Below are positions 24,069 to 31,869 of a DNA stretch of 60,302 bases, one piece after another. Source of the DNA: Clostridiales bacterium (GTDB lineage Bacteria > Bacillota > Clostridia > Saccharofermentanales > Saccharofermentanaceae). How positions within the stretch are numbered: the stretch's first letter is position 1; every line of letters begins with the position of its first letter. The stretch is from positions 1 through 60,302 of the forward strand of contig JAGCXQ010000013.1 of the NCBI GenBank assembly GCA_017961235.1, in the 5' to 3' direction. Made by a program: the position numbers and the translations under genes. Under the pieces are notes generated by a model. It had not been told where the DNA came from and searched no databases. It saw nothing but the letters and a program-made list of their open reading frames with translations.

Positions 24069-24110
24069 TATCTTGTGAGTGAGAATTTGCCCAAACACAA
24101 GATATTGTAT
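24063..24110 (-). promoter_or_regulatory. Tandem NrdR boxes upstream of nrdD
   Basis: Two 16-bp sites lie at 24063-24078 (on minus, TCACAAGATATTGACT) and 24095-24110 (ACACAAGATATTGTAT). Both match the NrdR consensus ACACwATATaTwGTGT at most positions. Their centres are 32 bp apart, about three helical turns, as in experimentally known NrdR operators, and one box covers the -35 element. NrdR represses ribonucleotide reductase genes when dATP is abundant. Confidence 0.85.
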
Positions 24111-24142
24111 GTTACGATTTAATTACGTATTTGATTTTTTCT

Positions 24143-24832
24143 TCAGACGCCTCTCAAAGCCGCCTCTTTTACACATGGTTTTACGATCTCCAGGAAGGTA
24201 TTCATCTGATCCCCGGAGCATGCTTCCAATCCGTTATATTTTACTGTCTCTCTATCCACAAATTCCTGAAGATAATATCTGTCTGCACCGGATATCCACC
24301 TGCCGATGTCTCTCATGGAGTCCTCATCATGGAACTGTCTGACTACCGTGGTGCGGAATTCATACGGGACTTTTCCGGAAAGAAGATACTCCACGCTCTT
24401 TTTCACATTTGATATATCAAACTCCGGTATACCGATGGTGATACCATATTTGTCCGGACTGTTTTTAATATCCATCGCTACATAGTCCACAAGGCCGGCC
24501 TCCACGATCGCCTTTAAGCGGTCGGGGTGATTTCCGTTCGTGTCCAGCTTGATCTTAAAGCCCATTTCCCGGATCTTCGCCATAACTTCCGGCAGTTCTT
24601 TTCGAAGAAGAGGCTCGCCGCCGGTAAAGACCACCCCGTCAAGAAGTCCTCTCCGCTTGCTTAAAAACTCGTAAAGTTCCGCCTCTTCCATCTCCGCAGG
24701 AGCGTTCATATCCAGTAGCTCGGAGTTGTGACAGAACGGACAGCGCATGTCACAACCGCCCAGAAATACAGTGCATGCCACCATTCCCGGGAAGTCCAGA
24801 AGAGTCATTTTCATTAATCCGTGTATCTTCAT
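24143..24832 (-). CDS. nrdG: Anaerobic ribonucleotide reductase activating protein (radical SAM)
   Basis: This 229-residue enzyme carries the 4Fe-4S motif CDMRCPFC (Cys27, Cys31, Cys34), then GGEPLL and the usual radical-SAM half-barrel (KLDTNGNHPDRL, VAMDIKNSPDKYG). It uses S-adenosylmethionine to put the glycyl radical on NrdD. It resembles the longer NrdG2-type activases of Clostridia. ATG 24832 is chosen over the GTG at 24838. It is upstream of nrdD with a 182-base gap that holds a separate, NrdR-controlled promoter, so nrdG may be partly independent of NrdR. A plausible promoter of its own lies just upstream. Confidence 0.92.
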   Translation of the reverse strand: MKIHGLMKMTLLDFPGMVACTVFLGGCDMRCPFCHNSELLDMNAPAEMEEAELYEFLSKRRGLLDGVVFTGGEPLLRKELPEVMAKIREMGFKIKLDTNGNHPDRLKAIVEAGLVDYVAMDIKNSPDKYGITIGIPEFDISNVKKSVEYLLSGKVPYEFRTTVVRQFHDEDSMRDIGRWISGADRYYLQEFVDRETVKYNGLEACSGDQMNTFLEIVKPCVKEAALRGV

Positions 24833-24867
24833 TTGCACACCTTTTTTATGATTCTCCGGGTAATTTT

Positions 24868-24895
24868 ATCATATTTGCCTAAATATTGGCACCAA
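24868..24895 (-). promoter_or_regulatory. Possible nrdG promoter
   Basis: On the minus strand: TTGGTG (plus 24890-24895), a 16-base spacer, and TATGAT (plus 24868-24873). No NrdR box is visible near it. Confidence 0.45.
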
Positions 24896-24911
24896 AAAGA
24901 TGGTTTGATTA

Positions 24912-24939
24912 TTGAAATTGCCTGTGAGCCGTGTATAAT
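24912..24939 (+). promoter_or_regulatory. Promoter of the coiled-coil gene
   Basis: TTGAAA (24912-24917), a 16-base spacer, and TATAAT (24934-24939), 46 bases before the ATG at 24986. Confidence 0.65.
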
Positions 24940-24985
24940 ATTTATAAAGTTGTTATGAAAATTATAGGAAGTATGGGTGGTTAAC

Positions 24986-26434
24986 ATGGCAGGTTTTTTC
25001 GATGCACTTACAGGCAGACAGGACAATAAATTTAATCGTCCTGCAGTTGAACTTTCCGGCGCAGGTGGAAATCTAAACAATATGGTAGATATGCAGCGCC
25101 CGGAGAAGCCTATGGATCGTAATTATCGCGCAGCTGAGATGAGTGGCAGTTCTTCTTCGAAAGACTATGCAAGAGAGCGTGCTGCAGCTGCAAAGGCACA
25201 GATCGAATACAGAAAAGCGATGGAGGAATCCAGAAAAGCGAAGGAATCCTCCGCAAAGAGCGATGTTCCGGAGAAGAAATCGACAGCCGGTATTACTCCT
25301 ATCGAGCCGTATCCGGAGCTTCCGCCGCGCGGACGTTCCGCTATCAATCAGCAGTCCGCACGTCCGGGTGTGATCTCCCGTAATACCGACAGACCGGTTG
25401 CATCTTCTGCAAGATCGGTTGCTCCTTCCGTGAGACCGGCAGCGCCGTCCGTAAGACCCGCATCCCCGTCTCCGAGAGCTGTAGCTCCGGCAGTAAGACC
25501 GGCATCCCCTTCTGTGAGACCGTCTGCTGTAGCAGCTGAGCCGGTTGCAGATGCTTCTGCTTCCGATCCTACGATGAGAAGATCCTTTAATAGAAATAAG
25601 TCCGCAGCGACTATCGCGGCAGAGAAAGCGGAGCTTGAGCTGAATCAGGCAAAGAACCGCGAGAGCAAGGCGATCCAGGAAGCCGCGGATGCACAGGCAA
25701 AAGCGGAAGAAGCCAGACAGGCAGTAGCGAAGACCAGCGAGGTCTTAGAAGCCGCCGTGAAGGCCGAGACAGAAGCCGAGACTGCTGCGAAGACCGCCGA
25801 AGACGAATATATCGCTGCTATGGAAGCTGCCAAGGATGCTCAGGCTGCTGCCAATGAAGCAGAGCAGGTTGCCCGTGCCGCGATGAAGAAGGCAAACGAA
25901 GCTGTCCGCTTCGCTTCTCAGAAGAAGACCGAGCAGGATGCGAAGTTTACTGCAAGAAGAGCTCGTGAAGATGCGAGAAAAGCAGCAGAAGAATCCGAGC
26001 AGGAAGCAAAGAATGCTGCACTTCATGCGGAAGAACTCGTAAAGAGCACGGAAAAGAAGGCAGAAGAAGCGAAGGAAGCTACGAAGAAAGCTGAGGAACT
26101 CTTCGAACAGGCCAACAAGAAGAAGATCGAAGAGGATGAGCGCATCGCTGCCGAGAAGGCTCAGGAGAGCGCGAAGATCGCTGCCGCCAAGGCAAAAGAG
26201 CTTGCAGAAGCTGCTGCAAAGAGAGCGGAAGAAGCTCTGGCAGCTGCCAAGAAGGCCGAAGAAGAAGCAAAAGCTGCTGCAGCCGCTGCTGAAGAAGAGG
26301 CTAGAAAACTTGAAGAAATTGCCAAGAATAATGCAAAATACGCTTCCGTTGCTGAGGAAACAGATACAGTGGAGATCACTGTAGAAGAAGATGATGCAGA
26401 AGAAGCTGTAGTTGCAAATGTTGGAGAAGCTTAA
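24986..26434 (+). CDS. Alanine-rich coiled-coil protein with Pro/Arg repeat region
   Basis: This 482-residue protein has no signal peptide or membrane segment. Residues 1-110 are polar. About 125-180 is a set of short APSVRPA-type repeats (Ala, Pro, Ser, Val, Arg). From about 205 to 460 it is an almost uninterrupted Ala/Lys/Glu helix predicted as coiled coil, reminiscent of the TolA middle region or of plant LEA proteins. The C terminus is acidic. No family is recognised. The simple composition makes homology calls unreliable. It is a monocistronic gene with its own promoter and terminator, and a cytoskeletal, spacer or stress-protective role is possible but unproven. Confidence 0.75.
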   Translation: MAGFFDALTGRQDNKFNRPAVELSGAGGNLNNMVDMQRPEKPMDRNYRAAEMSGSSSSKDYARERAAAAKAQIEYRKAMEESRKAKESSAKSDVPEKKSTAGITPIEPYPELPPRGRSAINQQSARPGVISRNTDRPVASSARSVAPSVRPAAPSVRPASPSPRAVAPAVRPASPSVRPSAVAAEPVADASASDPTMRRSFNRNKSAATIAAEKAELELNQAKNRESKAIQEAADAQAKAEEARQAVAKTSEVLEAAVKAETEAETAAKTAEDEYIAAMEAAKDAQAAANEAEQVARAAMKKANEAVRFASQKKTEQDAKFTARRAREDARKAAEESEQEAKNAALHAEELVKSTEKKAEEAKEATKKAEELFEQANKKKIEEDERIAAEKAQESAKIAAAKAKELAEAAAKRAEEALAAAKKAEEEAKAAAAAAEEEARKLEEIAKNNAKYASVAEETDTVEITVEEDDAEEAVVANVGEA

Positions 26435-26475
26435 GACCGATCTTCTGTAGATCGTCTATCAATCGCCATCTTTAA

Positions 26476-26501
26476 GGAGCGCTTGACAAAGCGCTCCTTT
26501 T
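26476..26501 (+). terminator. Terminator of the coiled-coil gene
   Basis: A GGAGCGCTT (26476-26484) / AAGCGCTCC (26489-26497) stem with a 4-base loop is followed by TTTTC. It lies about 40 bases past the stop. A TTGACA in its loop could serve as a weak -35 for the thi leader (with TACTAT at 26508-26513, 19-base spacer). Confidence 0.85.
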
Positions 26502-26528
26502 CATGTCTACTATTCTACAGACCGTGAA

Positions 26529-26586
26529 ACAGCGTGTCCGGGGTGTACCACCATCGGTGCAGACTCTGGATGTGCTGTATTTTTTT
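26529..26586 (+). promoter_or_regulatory. Structured thiS leader ending in a terminator (possible attenuator)
   Basis: A stem of 13 pairs, including G-U pairs, joins 26529-26541 to 26566-26578 around a small CACC / GGTG hairpin (26549-26559) and is followed by TTTTTTT (26580-26586). It lies 44 bases before the thiS start, beyond the coiled-coil gene's own terminator, so it probably belongs to the thi operon. It has none of the conserved TPP-riboswitch segments (no CTGAGA, no ACCTGATCTGG-like string). A candidate thiS RNA motif has been described in Firmicutes; I cannot tell whether this is a member. Confidence 0.5.
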
Positions 26587-26599
26587 GCAGAAAAAACGG

Positions 26600-26633
26600 C
26601 CAACTATAGAAATAAAGGAAGTGATCCAGTTGG
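26600..26633 (+). promoter_or_regulatory. Hairpin that pairs over the thiS start codon
   Basis: CCAACT (26600-26605) is complementary to AGTTGG (26628-26633), which contains the TTG start of thiS. The AAGGA ribosome binding site is in the loop. The stem is short, so translational control is only a suggestion. Confidence 0.35.
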
Positions 26634-26821
26634 TAACGATTAACGGAGAACAGAAAGACTGCGCCGGTATGACCGTCCTCTCTCTTCTTTCATCTATGAA
26701 TCTCGATCCGAAAAGATCCGCCGTCATGATCCGCGGCGAGATCCTGCCGAAAGCAGACTATGAGCGGACTTTATCCGACGGCGATGACGTCGATATCGTC
26801 GGTTTTGTCGGAGGCGGCTGA
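26630..26821 (+). CDS. thiS: ThiS sulfur-carrier protein
   Basis: This 63-residue ubiquitin-like protein ends in the required Gly-Gly (IVGFVGGG). It is adenylated by ThiF and carries the sulfur for the thiazole ring of thiamine. The start is probably TTG 26630, with AAGGA about 10 bases upstream; GTG 26621 is the alternative but sits on the ribosome binding site. It is the first gene of thiSFGHE, one base before thiF. The rare start and the leader structures suggest controlled translation. Confidence 0.88.
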   Translation: MVTINGEQKDCAGMTVLSLLSSMNLDPKRSAVMIRGEILPKADYERTLSDGDDVDIVGFVGGG

Positions 26822-26822
26822 T

Positions 26823-27500
26823 ATGAGCGATGCAGATCTACATAATATCACCGAGGCAGAACTGGAAGCGGCACTGGACAGCAGAAGCGACAAGCCGATC
26901 TACCGCGTCCTGAAAAAGGCCAGGGTCGGCATCGCCGGCCTGGGCGGACTGGGATCGAACATCGCCTCTGCCCTGGTAAGAAACGGCATCGGGCACCTCG
27001 TCATCGCGGACTTCGACTCTGTCGAACTGTCAAACATCAACCGGCAGCTATATACGCTGTCCCATGTCGGTATGGAAAAAGCACCTGCCCTGAAAAAGAT
27101 CCTCTCCGGGATAAACCCATTCTGCGAGATCGAAGAACATGTCACCCGGGTCACCGAAGAAAATGTACAAGTGCTTTTCGGGAAGTGCGATATCGTGATC
27201 GAGGCCTTCGATGTGCCGGAGCAGAAAGCCATGCTGGTCAACTCTGTACTTGAGAAGATACCGGATGCCATCGTCATCTCCGGGTCCGGCATGGCAGGCT
27301 ACGGTAACGCCAATGCCATCACGACCAGAGTCCTGAACCGGCGGCTGACCATCTGCGGAGACGGCACGACCGATGTCGCGGACGGAGTAGGACTGACCGC
27401 ATCCCGCGTGATCATCTGCGCCGGACATATGGCATCCCGGGCCATCGAACTGATACTGAACAAAGAAAGAAACCAAGACACAGGAGTGAAAGAACTATGA
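26823..27500 (+). CDS. thiF: ThiF adenylyltransferase for ThiS
   Basis: This 225-residue E1-like enzyme has the nucleotide motif GLGGLGSN, the acidic residue in [15 protein letters not shown] and the KAPALK segment. It lacks the zinc-binding CxxC pairs of MoeB-type enzymes, consistent with the short ThiF subfamily found in thiS operons. The start is ATG 26823, overlapping nothing but one base from the thiS stop. Its stop overlaps the thiG start by four bases (ATGA). It activates the ThiS C terminus with ATP. Confidence 0.9.
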   Translation: MSDADLHNITEAELEAALDSRSDKPIYRVLKKARVGIAGLGGLGSNIASALVRNGIGHLVIADFDSVELSNINRQLYTLSHVGMEKAPALKKILSGINPFCEIEEHVTRVTEENVQVLFGKCDIVIEAFDVPEQKAMLVNSVLEKIPDAIVISGSGMAGYGNANAITTRVLNRRLTICGDGTTDVADGVGLTASRVIICAGHMASRAIELILNKERNQDTGVKEL

Positions 27501-28258
27501 GCGACAAATTAATCATCGGCGGACATGAATTTACATCCCGTTTTATCCTGGGATCTGGAAAGTACGATCCTGAACTGATCCGTGCAGCGGTAGAACATGC
27601 AGGCGCACAGATCATCACACTGGCGCTTCGCCGTGTAAACAGCTTCAGCGGAAATATCCTGGAGCATATCCCGGAAGGCGTCACGCTGCTTCCGAATACC
27701 TCCGGCGCGAGAAATGCCGAAGAGGCTGTAAAGATCGCCCGGCTGGCAAGAGAAGCCGGCTGCGGTGAATTCATCAAGATCGAGGTCATCCACGATTCCA
27801 AGTATCTTCTTCCGGATAACTACGAGACGGCAAAGGCCTGCGAGATGCTGGCAAAAGACGGCTTCATCCCGATGCCGTATATGTATCCGGATCTGAATGC
27901 CGCAAGAGACATGGCCAATGCAGGGGCTGCTGCCATCATGCCGCTGGCAGCGCCGATCGGCTCGAATCAGGGCCTCGCAACAAAGTCCTTCATCCGCATC
28001 CTGATCGAGGAGATCGATCTGCCGATCATCGTAGATGCCGGTATCGGAAAACCGTCCCAGGCCTGTGAGGCCATGGAGATGGGTGCCGCCGCCATCATGG
28101 CCAACACCGCGATCGCCACAGCCGGAAATATCGTAGAGATGGCCGAGGCCTTCCGCCACGCGATCATCGCCGGAAGGACTGCATATCTGGCCGGCACAGG
28201 CCGCGTACTCGACCGCGCATCCGCTTCTTCCCCGCTGACGGGATTCCTTCAGGACTGA
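27497..28258 (+). CDS. thiG: Thiazole synthase
   Basis: This 253-residue TIM-barrel enzyme makes the thiazole phosphate of thiamine from 1-deoxyxylulose-5-phosphate, ThiS thiocarboxylate and dehydroglycine. Family signatures are FILGSGKYD near the start, [40 protein letters not shown], and [26 protein letters not shown] near the end. Length is normal. It overlaps thiF by ATGA. Dehydroglycine comes from ThiH here, as expected for an anaerobe, rather than from the oxygen-dependent ThiO. Confidence 0.96.
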   Translation: MSDKLIIGGHEFTSRFILGSGKYDPELIRAAVEHAGAQIITLALRRVNSFSGNILEHIPEGVTLLPNTSGARNAEEAVKIARLAREAGCGEFIKIEVIHDSKYLLPDNYETAKACEMLAKDGFIPMPYMYPDLNAARDMANAGAAAIMPLAAPIGSNQGLATKSFIRILIEEIDLPIIVDAGIGKPSQACEAMEMGAAAIMANTAIATAGNIVEMAEAFRHAIIAGRTAYLAGTGRVLDRASASSPLTGFLQD

Positions 28259-28273
28259 GGAGGCATGCGGACG

Positions 28274-29494
28274 ATGGATCATCAGAAAGAACACTTGCAG
28301 AATGAAGAGATCGGCATCACCGAGGTAAAAGAAGACCTGCCGAGGACCGATCATATGGCTTACCTTCCGGATATGGAGAAGCTTCCCGATTCGGACATCG
28401 AAGAGCGCGTCATCCGGGCAATGGAGGAGTATGACTACAGCCGCTACACCGCAGCAGATGTAAAGCGCGCGCTTGCCAAGGAATACCTCTCTCCGGAAGA
28501 TTTCGGCGCTCTTCTCTCCCCTGCCGCGGAGCCGTTCCTCGAGCAGATGGCGCGACGCGCCACCGAGGAGACACAGAAGCACTTCGGAAATTCCGTACTT
28601 CTCTTCACTCCGCTATATATCTCGAATTACTGTGAAAACTACTGCATCTACTGCGGATTCAATTGCAGAAACAAGATCCGCCGCGCCAGACTCGACGAAG
28701 CAGGTATCCGCCGTGAGATGGAAGCTATCGCGAAGACCGGCATGGAGGAAGTCCTGATCCTGACCGGCGAGAGCCGGAAAATGAGCGATGTGGAGTATAT
28801 CGGAAAAGCCTGCTCCATCGCCCATGAATACTTCAAGAATGTCGGCGTCGAGGTCTATCCGATGAACACCGATGAATATGAGTATATCCATAAGTGCGGC
28901 GCAGACTATGTAACAGTGTTCCAGGAAACCTATGACAGCGACCGCTACGAGCAGCTCCATCTGGCAGGCCATAAGCGCATCTTCCCTTACCGCCTGAATG
29001 CACAGGAAAGAGCCATCCGCGGAGGAATGAGAGGTGTCGCATTTGCTGCGCTGCTGGGACTTTCCGACTTCCGGAAAGATGCTTTTGCCGTAGGAAACCA
29101 CGCTTATCTTCTCCAGCGCAAATACCCGCACGCGGAGATCTCGTTCAGCTGTCCGAGACTGCGCCCGATCATCAATAACGACAAGATCAATCCGAAAGAC
29201 GTCCATGAGAAGCAGCTTCTGCAGGTCATGTGCGCATACCGCATCTTCATGCCGTATGCGGGGATCACGATCTCGACGCGCGAGCGCGCCGGCTTCCGTG
29301 ATCATGTCATCGGCATGTGTGCCACGAAGATCTCTGCCGGTGTCAGCACCGGTATCGGAAGCCACGTGGAAGGAGACGAAGGCGAGGGCGATTCCCAGTT
29401 CGAGATCAGCGACGGCCGTACACTCTCCGAAGTAATCGACGCCATCCGCGCACAGGGGCTTCAGCCGGTATTAAACGACTATGTGTTTATTTGA
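28274..29494 (+). CDS. thiH: Tyrosine lyase / 2-iminoacetate synthase (radical SAM)
   Basis: This 406-residue radical-SAM enzyme has CENYCIYC (Cys120, Cys124, Cys127). It cleaves tyrosine to p-cresol and dehydroglycine for ThiG. The rest matches the family (LTGESRKMSDVEYI, VEVYPMNTDEYEY, PRLRPI, ISTRERAGFRD). ATG 28274 is chosen because AGGAGG lies 10 bases upstream; ATG 28265 is only one base from it. It overlaps thiE by 14 bases. The p-cresol released is a recognised by-product of this pathway. Confidence 0.95.
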   Translation: MDHQKEHLQNEEIGITEVKEDLPRTDHMAYLPDMEKLPDSDIEERVIRAMEEYDYSRYTAADVKRALAKEYLSPEDFGALLSPAAEPFLEQMARRATEETQKHFGNSVLLFTPLYISNYCENYCIYCGFNCRNKIRRARLDEAGIRREMEAIAKTGMEEVLILTGESRKMSDVEYIGKACSIAHEYFKNVGVEVYPMNTDEYEYIHKCGADYVTVFQETYDSDRYEQLHLAGHKRIFPYRLNAQERAIRGGMRGVAFAALLGLSDFRKDAFAVGNHAYLLQRKYPHAEISFSCPRLRPIINNDKINPKDVHEKQLLQVMCAYRIFMPYAGITISTRERAGFRDHVIGMCATKISAGVSTGIGSHVEGDEGEGDSQFEISDGRTLSEVIDAIRAQGLQPVLNDYVFI

Positions 29495-30044
29495 GGGAAA
29501 AAACATCATCGCGGTGACAGCACGCTCACTCTGCCCGCGTCCCCTGTGGGAGCAGATCCCCAGGATCCGGGAAGCGGGCATCACGCGCGTGATCCTGCGA
29601 GAGAAAGACTTATCTTCCGACGAATACCTCTCCCTCGCGGAAAAGGTGCTGCGTGCCTGCGATGCGTGCGGGGTAGAACTGACGCTCCACTCTTTTCCGG
29701 AAGCCGCGGAAAACCTGGGAGTAAATAGACTTCATATGCCCCTTCCGCTTCTGGGAAGCGACCTTTCCCGGAGTTTCCCCATACTGGGCACATCGGTCCA
29801 TAGTACCGTTCAGCTGAAACAGGCGGAATCCCTGGGAGTGACCTATGTTACCGCGGGGCATGTCTTCCCCACGGACTGCAAAAAAGACCTGCCTGCGCGG
29901 GGGATCAGATTCCTGTCCGGCATCTGTTCTGACACGGATCTTCCCGTATATGCCATCGGCGGGATCACGCCGGAGAATCTTCCGGAAGTTCTCGCCTGCG
30001 GAGCGAAAGGCGCGTGCATCATGTCCTCCGCGATGCGGCTGTAA
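29481..30044 (+). CDS. thiE: Thiamine-phosphate synthase / TenI-like protein
   Basis: This 187-residue TIM-barrel protein of the ThiE/TenI family has ILREKDLS (phosphate/pyrophosphate region), LGTSVHSTVQLKQAESLG, VTAGHVFPTDCKKD and YAIGGITPENL. True ThiE joins HMP-pyrophosphate with thiazole phosphate; TenI only aromatises the thiazole. The short length and the TAGHVFPT string are closer to TenI-like members often found at the end of thiSFGH operons, so the catalytic role is not certain. It starts inside thiH, so coupling is likely. No thiC or thiD is seen in the window. Confidence 0.82.
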   Translation: MCLFEGKNIIAVTARSLCPRPLWEQIPRIREAGITRVILREKDLSSDEYLSLAEKVLRACDACGVELTLHSFPEAAENLGVNRLHMPLPLLGSDLSRSFPILGTSVHSTVQLKQAESLGVTYVTAGHVFPTDCKKDLPARGIRFLSGICSDTDLPVYAIGGITPENLPEVLACGAKGACIMSSAMRL

Positions 30045-30084
30045 GAAGGAAGTTACAGGTACGAAGGGTCTTCCGGATAGCTCA

Positions 30085-31023
30085 TCACAGGAGCTGCAGA
30101 AGAAGCGACATCGCCGGGATCGTAAAGATACAAAGGAGAGTACTTAGAAGGATACAGTTCGCGGAGAGCTTCTGCTCTTTTCCGTGGATCTCCGCCATAT
30201 TCAGGATAACGGAGGCGCAGGGGACCGCACCGAGGATAAAAAGACTCGCCTTGAAGGAATACGGTACCGGAAGGAAGAATGCCACCACAAATGCCATCAG
30301 CGGGAAGACGATGAGCTTTCCTATACAGATGAAGTACACGAATGGTTCGGAAACAAGTTCCCTGATCCGGATCGTCGAGAGGCGGATACCTAAGATCAGC
30401 ATACACACCGGAGTGGTCATCTTTCCCATCAGATCGATCGCATTGGAGCATGTGGCGGGGATGTACTCACCGGCACCGACGATGTATAGGATCAGCGCCA
30501 CCAGGAGGGATAGCACCGCCGGGTTAATGACTGCGGAATAAAGAGAGATATACTTCTTCTCCTGCGTCAGGCAATAGACCGCCGCCGTGAAGACAAGGAT
30601 ATTCATCGAGATCACAAAGATCGACGAATAGCAGGCGACCTCCGGATGATCCGGGAGAAGTGCTTTTATAAGAGGCATACCGAAAAATCCGCAGTTGCCG
30701 AGAGTCGAGCCGATGGCCAGCATGCGGTATTTGTTGATATGGAATTTCTTCCGCAATATAAGATACAGCGTTAGAAGAAATGCCACTTCAAATGCGAAGG
30801 AGACTAGAAAGAAAAGGCCCATATTCCGAAGATCTTCCGCGGAAAACTCCATCGACAGGAACGAGGAGATGATCATGCACGGCGAGCATACGTAGATCAG
30901 GACCGCCGACATCGTCGAGAGATGCCCGGCCGCAGCCTTCTTCGCCTTTCCCAGAAGATATCCCGGGAGCATGTACATCAGGGCGACAAATACACTTAAT
31001 AATGCAGTTTTAAATGCGATCAT
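30085..31023 (-). CDS. AEC-family (auxin efflux carrier-like) transporter
   Basis: This 312-residue membrane protein has about ten hydrophobic segments in two halves, the internal repeat of the AEC/BART fold. Signatures include NCGFFGMPLIKALLP in the first half and the matching AVPCASVILNMAE in the second. Bacterial members export or import small organic acids such as malate or malonate. The substrate cannot be told from sequence. It converges with thiE 41 bases away and is followed by no partner. ATG 31023 has a weak ribosome binding site. Confidence 0.88.
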   Translation of the reverse strand: MIAFKTALLSVFVALMYMLPGYLLGKAKKAAAGHLSTMSAVLIYVCSPCMIISSFLSMEFSAEDLRNMGLFFLVSFAFEVAFLLTLYLILRKKFHINKYRMLAIGSTLGNCGFFGMPLIKALLPDHPEVACYSSIFVISMNILVFTAAVYCLTQEKKYISLYSAVINPAVLSLLVALILYIVGAGEYIPATCSNAIDLMGKMTTPVCMLILGIRLSTIRIRELVSEPFVYFICIGKLIVFPLMAFVVAFFLPVPYSFKASLFILGAVPCASVILNMAEIHGKEQKLSANCILLSTLLCIFTIPAMSLLLQLL

Positions 31024-31041
31024 ACTTACTTCACGTGATCC

Positions 31042-31728
31042 TTAAAGATCACACAGGAAACCTCCGCACGGGAACTGATAGAGCAGTGCATCTATTCCAA
31101 AAGCACTGACCTTTCTGCCTTCTGCCTTCCCGTTCTGCACCTGTTTCGCGGCGTCAAGAAGCTGCTGGACTGCCTCCGGCTTCTGGGGGAAATCCCCGTG
31201 CATGGAATAGATCTCATCATATGTTCCATCGTATTCCCGAAGGTGCATGAGACTCATGATATAAAGGCCTAAGTTCCTGTATTTGCCGAACATGAAGATG
31301 TGTCCGTTCTGGATCGTATCTCCCGCGATCAGCACGCGGTTCTTCTCATCGAGGATCGCGATGCTTCCCGGTGTATGTCCGGGAATATCGATGATGCGCA
31401 GAGGCCTGTCGCCCAGATCGATCACGTCGCCTTCCACGACCGGAAGGATCTTCCCTTTTCCGTTATTTGCCCGGTAGTTATCTTCTTCCTCCGGACTCAT
31501 ATATACCTTGTCAAAAGCACCGTTCCCCGCGATATGATCCGGATCTCCGTGGGTGTTGATCAGGATGATCGGAAGTTCCGTAAGATCTTCCGCGATCTCT
31601 CTGGCATTTTTCGTCGTCATTCCGGTATCGACCAGTGCGGCTTTTTTCGTGCCGCAAAGAAGGAGAAAGCGTACACCACGGTCTTCGATACGCCATGTGG
31701 TCTCATTGATCTGAATTGCATTTGCCAT
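31042..31728 (-). CDS. MBL-fold metallo-hydrolase
   Basis: This 228-residue metallo-beta-lactamase-fold protein has metal motifs THGDPDH (the HxxxDH variant), GHTPGSI and AGDTIQ, then SMHGDF near the end. Such enzymes include glyoxalase II-like thioesterases and lactonases; the substrate is not known. RBS AGGAGG precedes ATG 31728. It is upstream of the AEC transporter gene in the same direction with an 18-base gap, so the two may form an operon. Confidence 0.88.
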   Translation of the reverse strand: MANAIQINETTWRIEDRGVRFLLLCGTKKAALVDTGMTTKNAREIAEDLTELPIILINTHGDPDHIAGNGAFDKVYMSPEEEDNYRANNGKGKILPVVEGDVIDLGDRPLRIIDIPGHTPGSIAILDEKNRVLIAGDTIQNGHIFMFGKYRNLGLYIMSLMHLREYDGTYDEIYSMHGDFPQKPEAVQQLLDAAKQVQNGKAEGRKVSAFGIDALLYQFPCGGFLCDL

Positions 31729-31869
31729 CGCCTGTTCCTCCTTGCTTGGTGCCCTTTATCCTGATGTCTTAACGGTGTCATTTCTGATCTTGTCAGTTCC
31801 CATGTCCGTAGTATAACATGCGGCAGGTGCGCGTGCGGATCTTTTTCACTTTTTTCCGGGATTCTTTTT

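Noticed and set aside
23961..24098. 46-residue N-terminal extension of NrdD
   Set aside because: It crosses the promoter and an NrdR box, and no ribosome binding site supports the upstream start.
26500..26630. TPP riboswitch before thiS
   Set aside because: None of the conserved THI-box strings is present; the leader has a different fold.
27509..28582. 357-residue minus-strand ORF opposite thiG/thiH
   Set aside because: Antisense shadow of two firmly identified thiamine genes.
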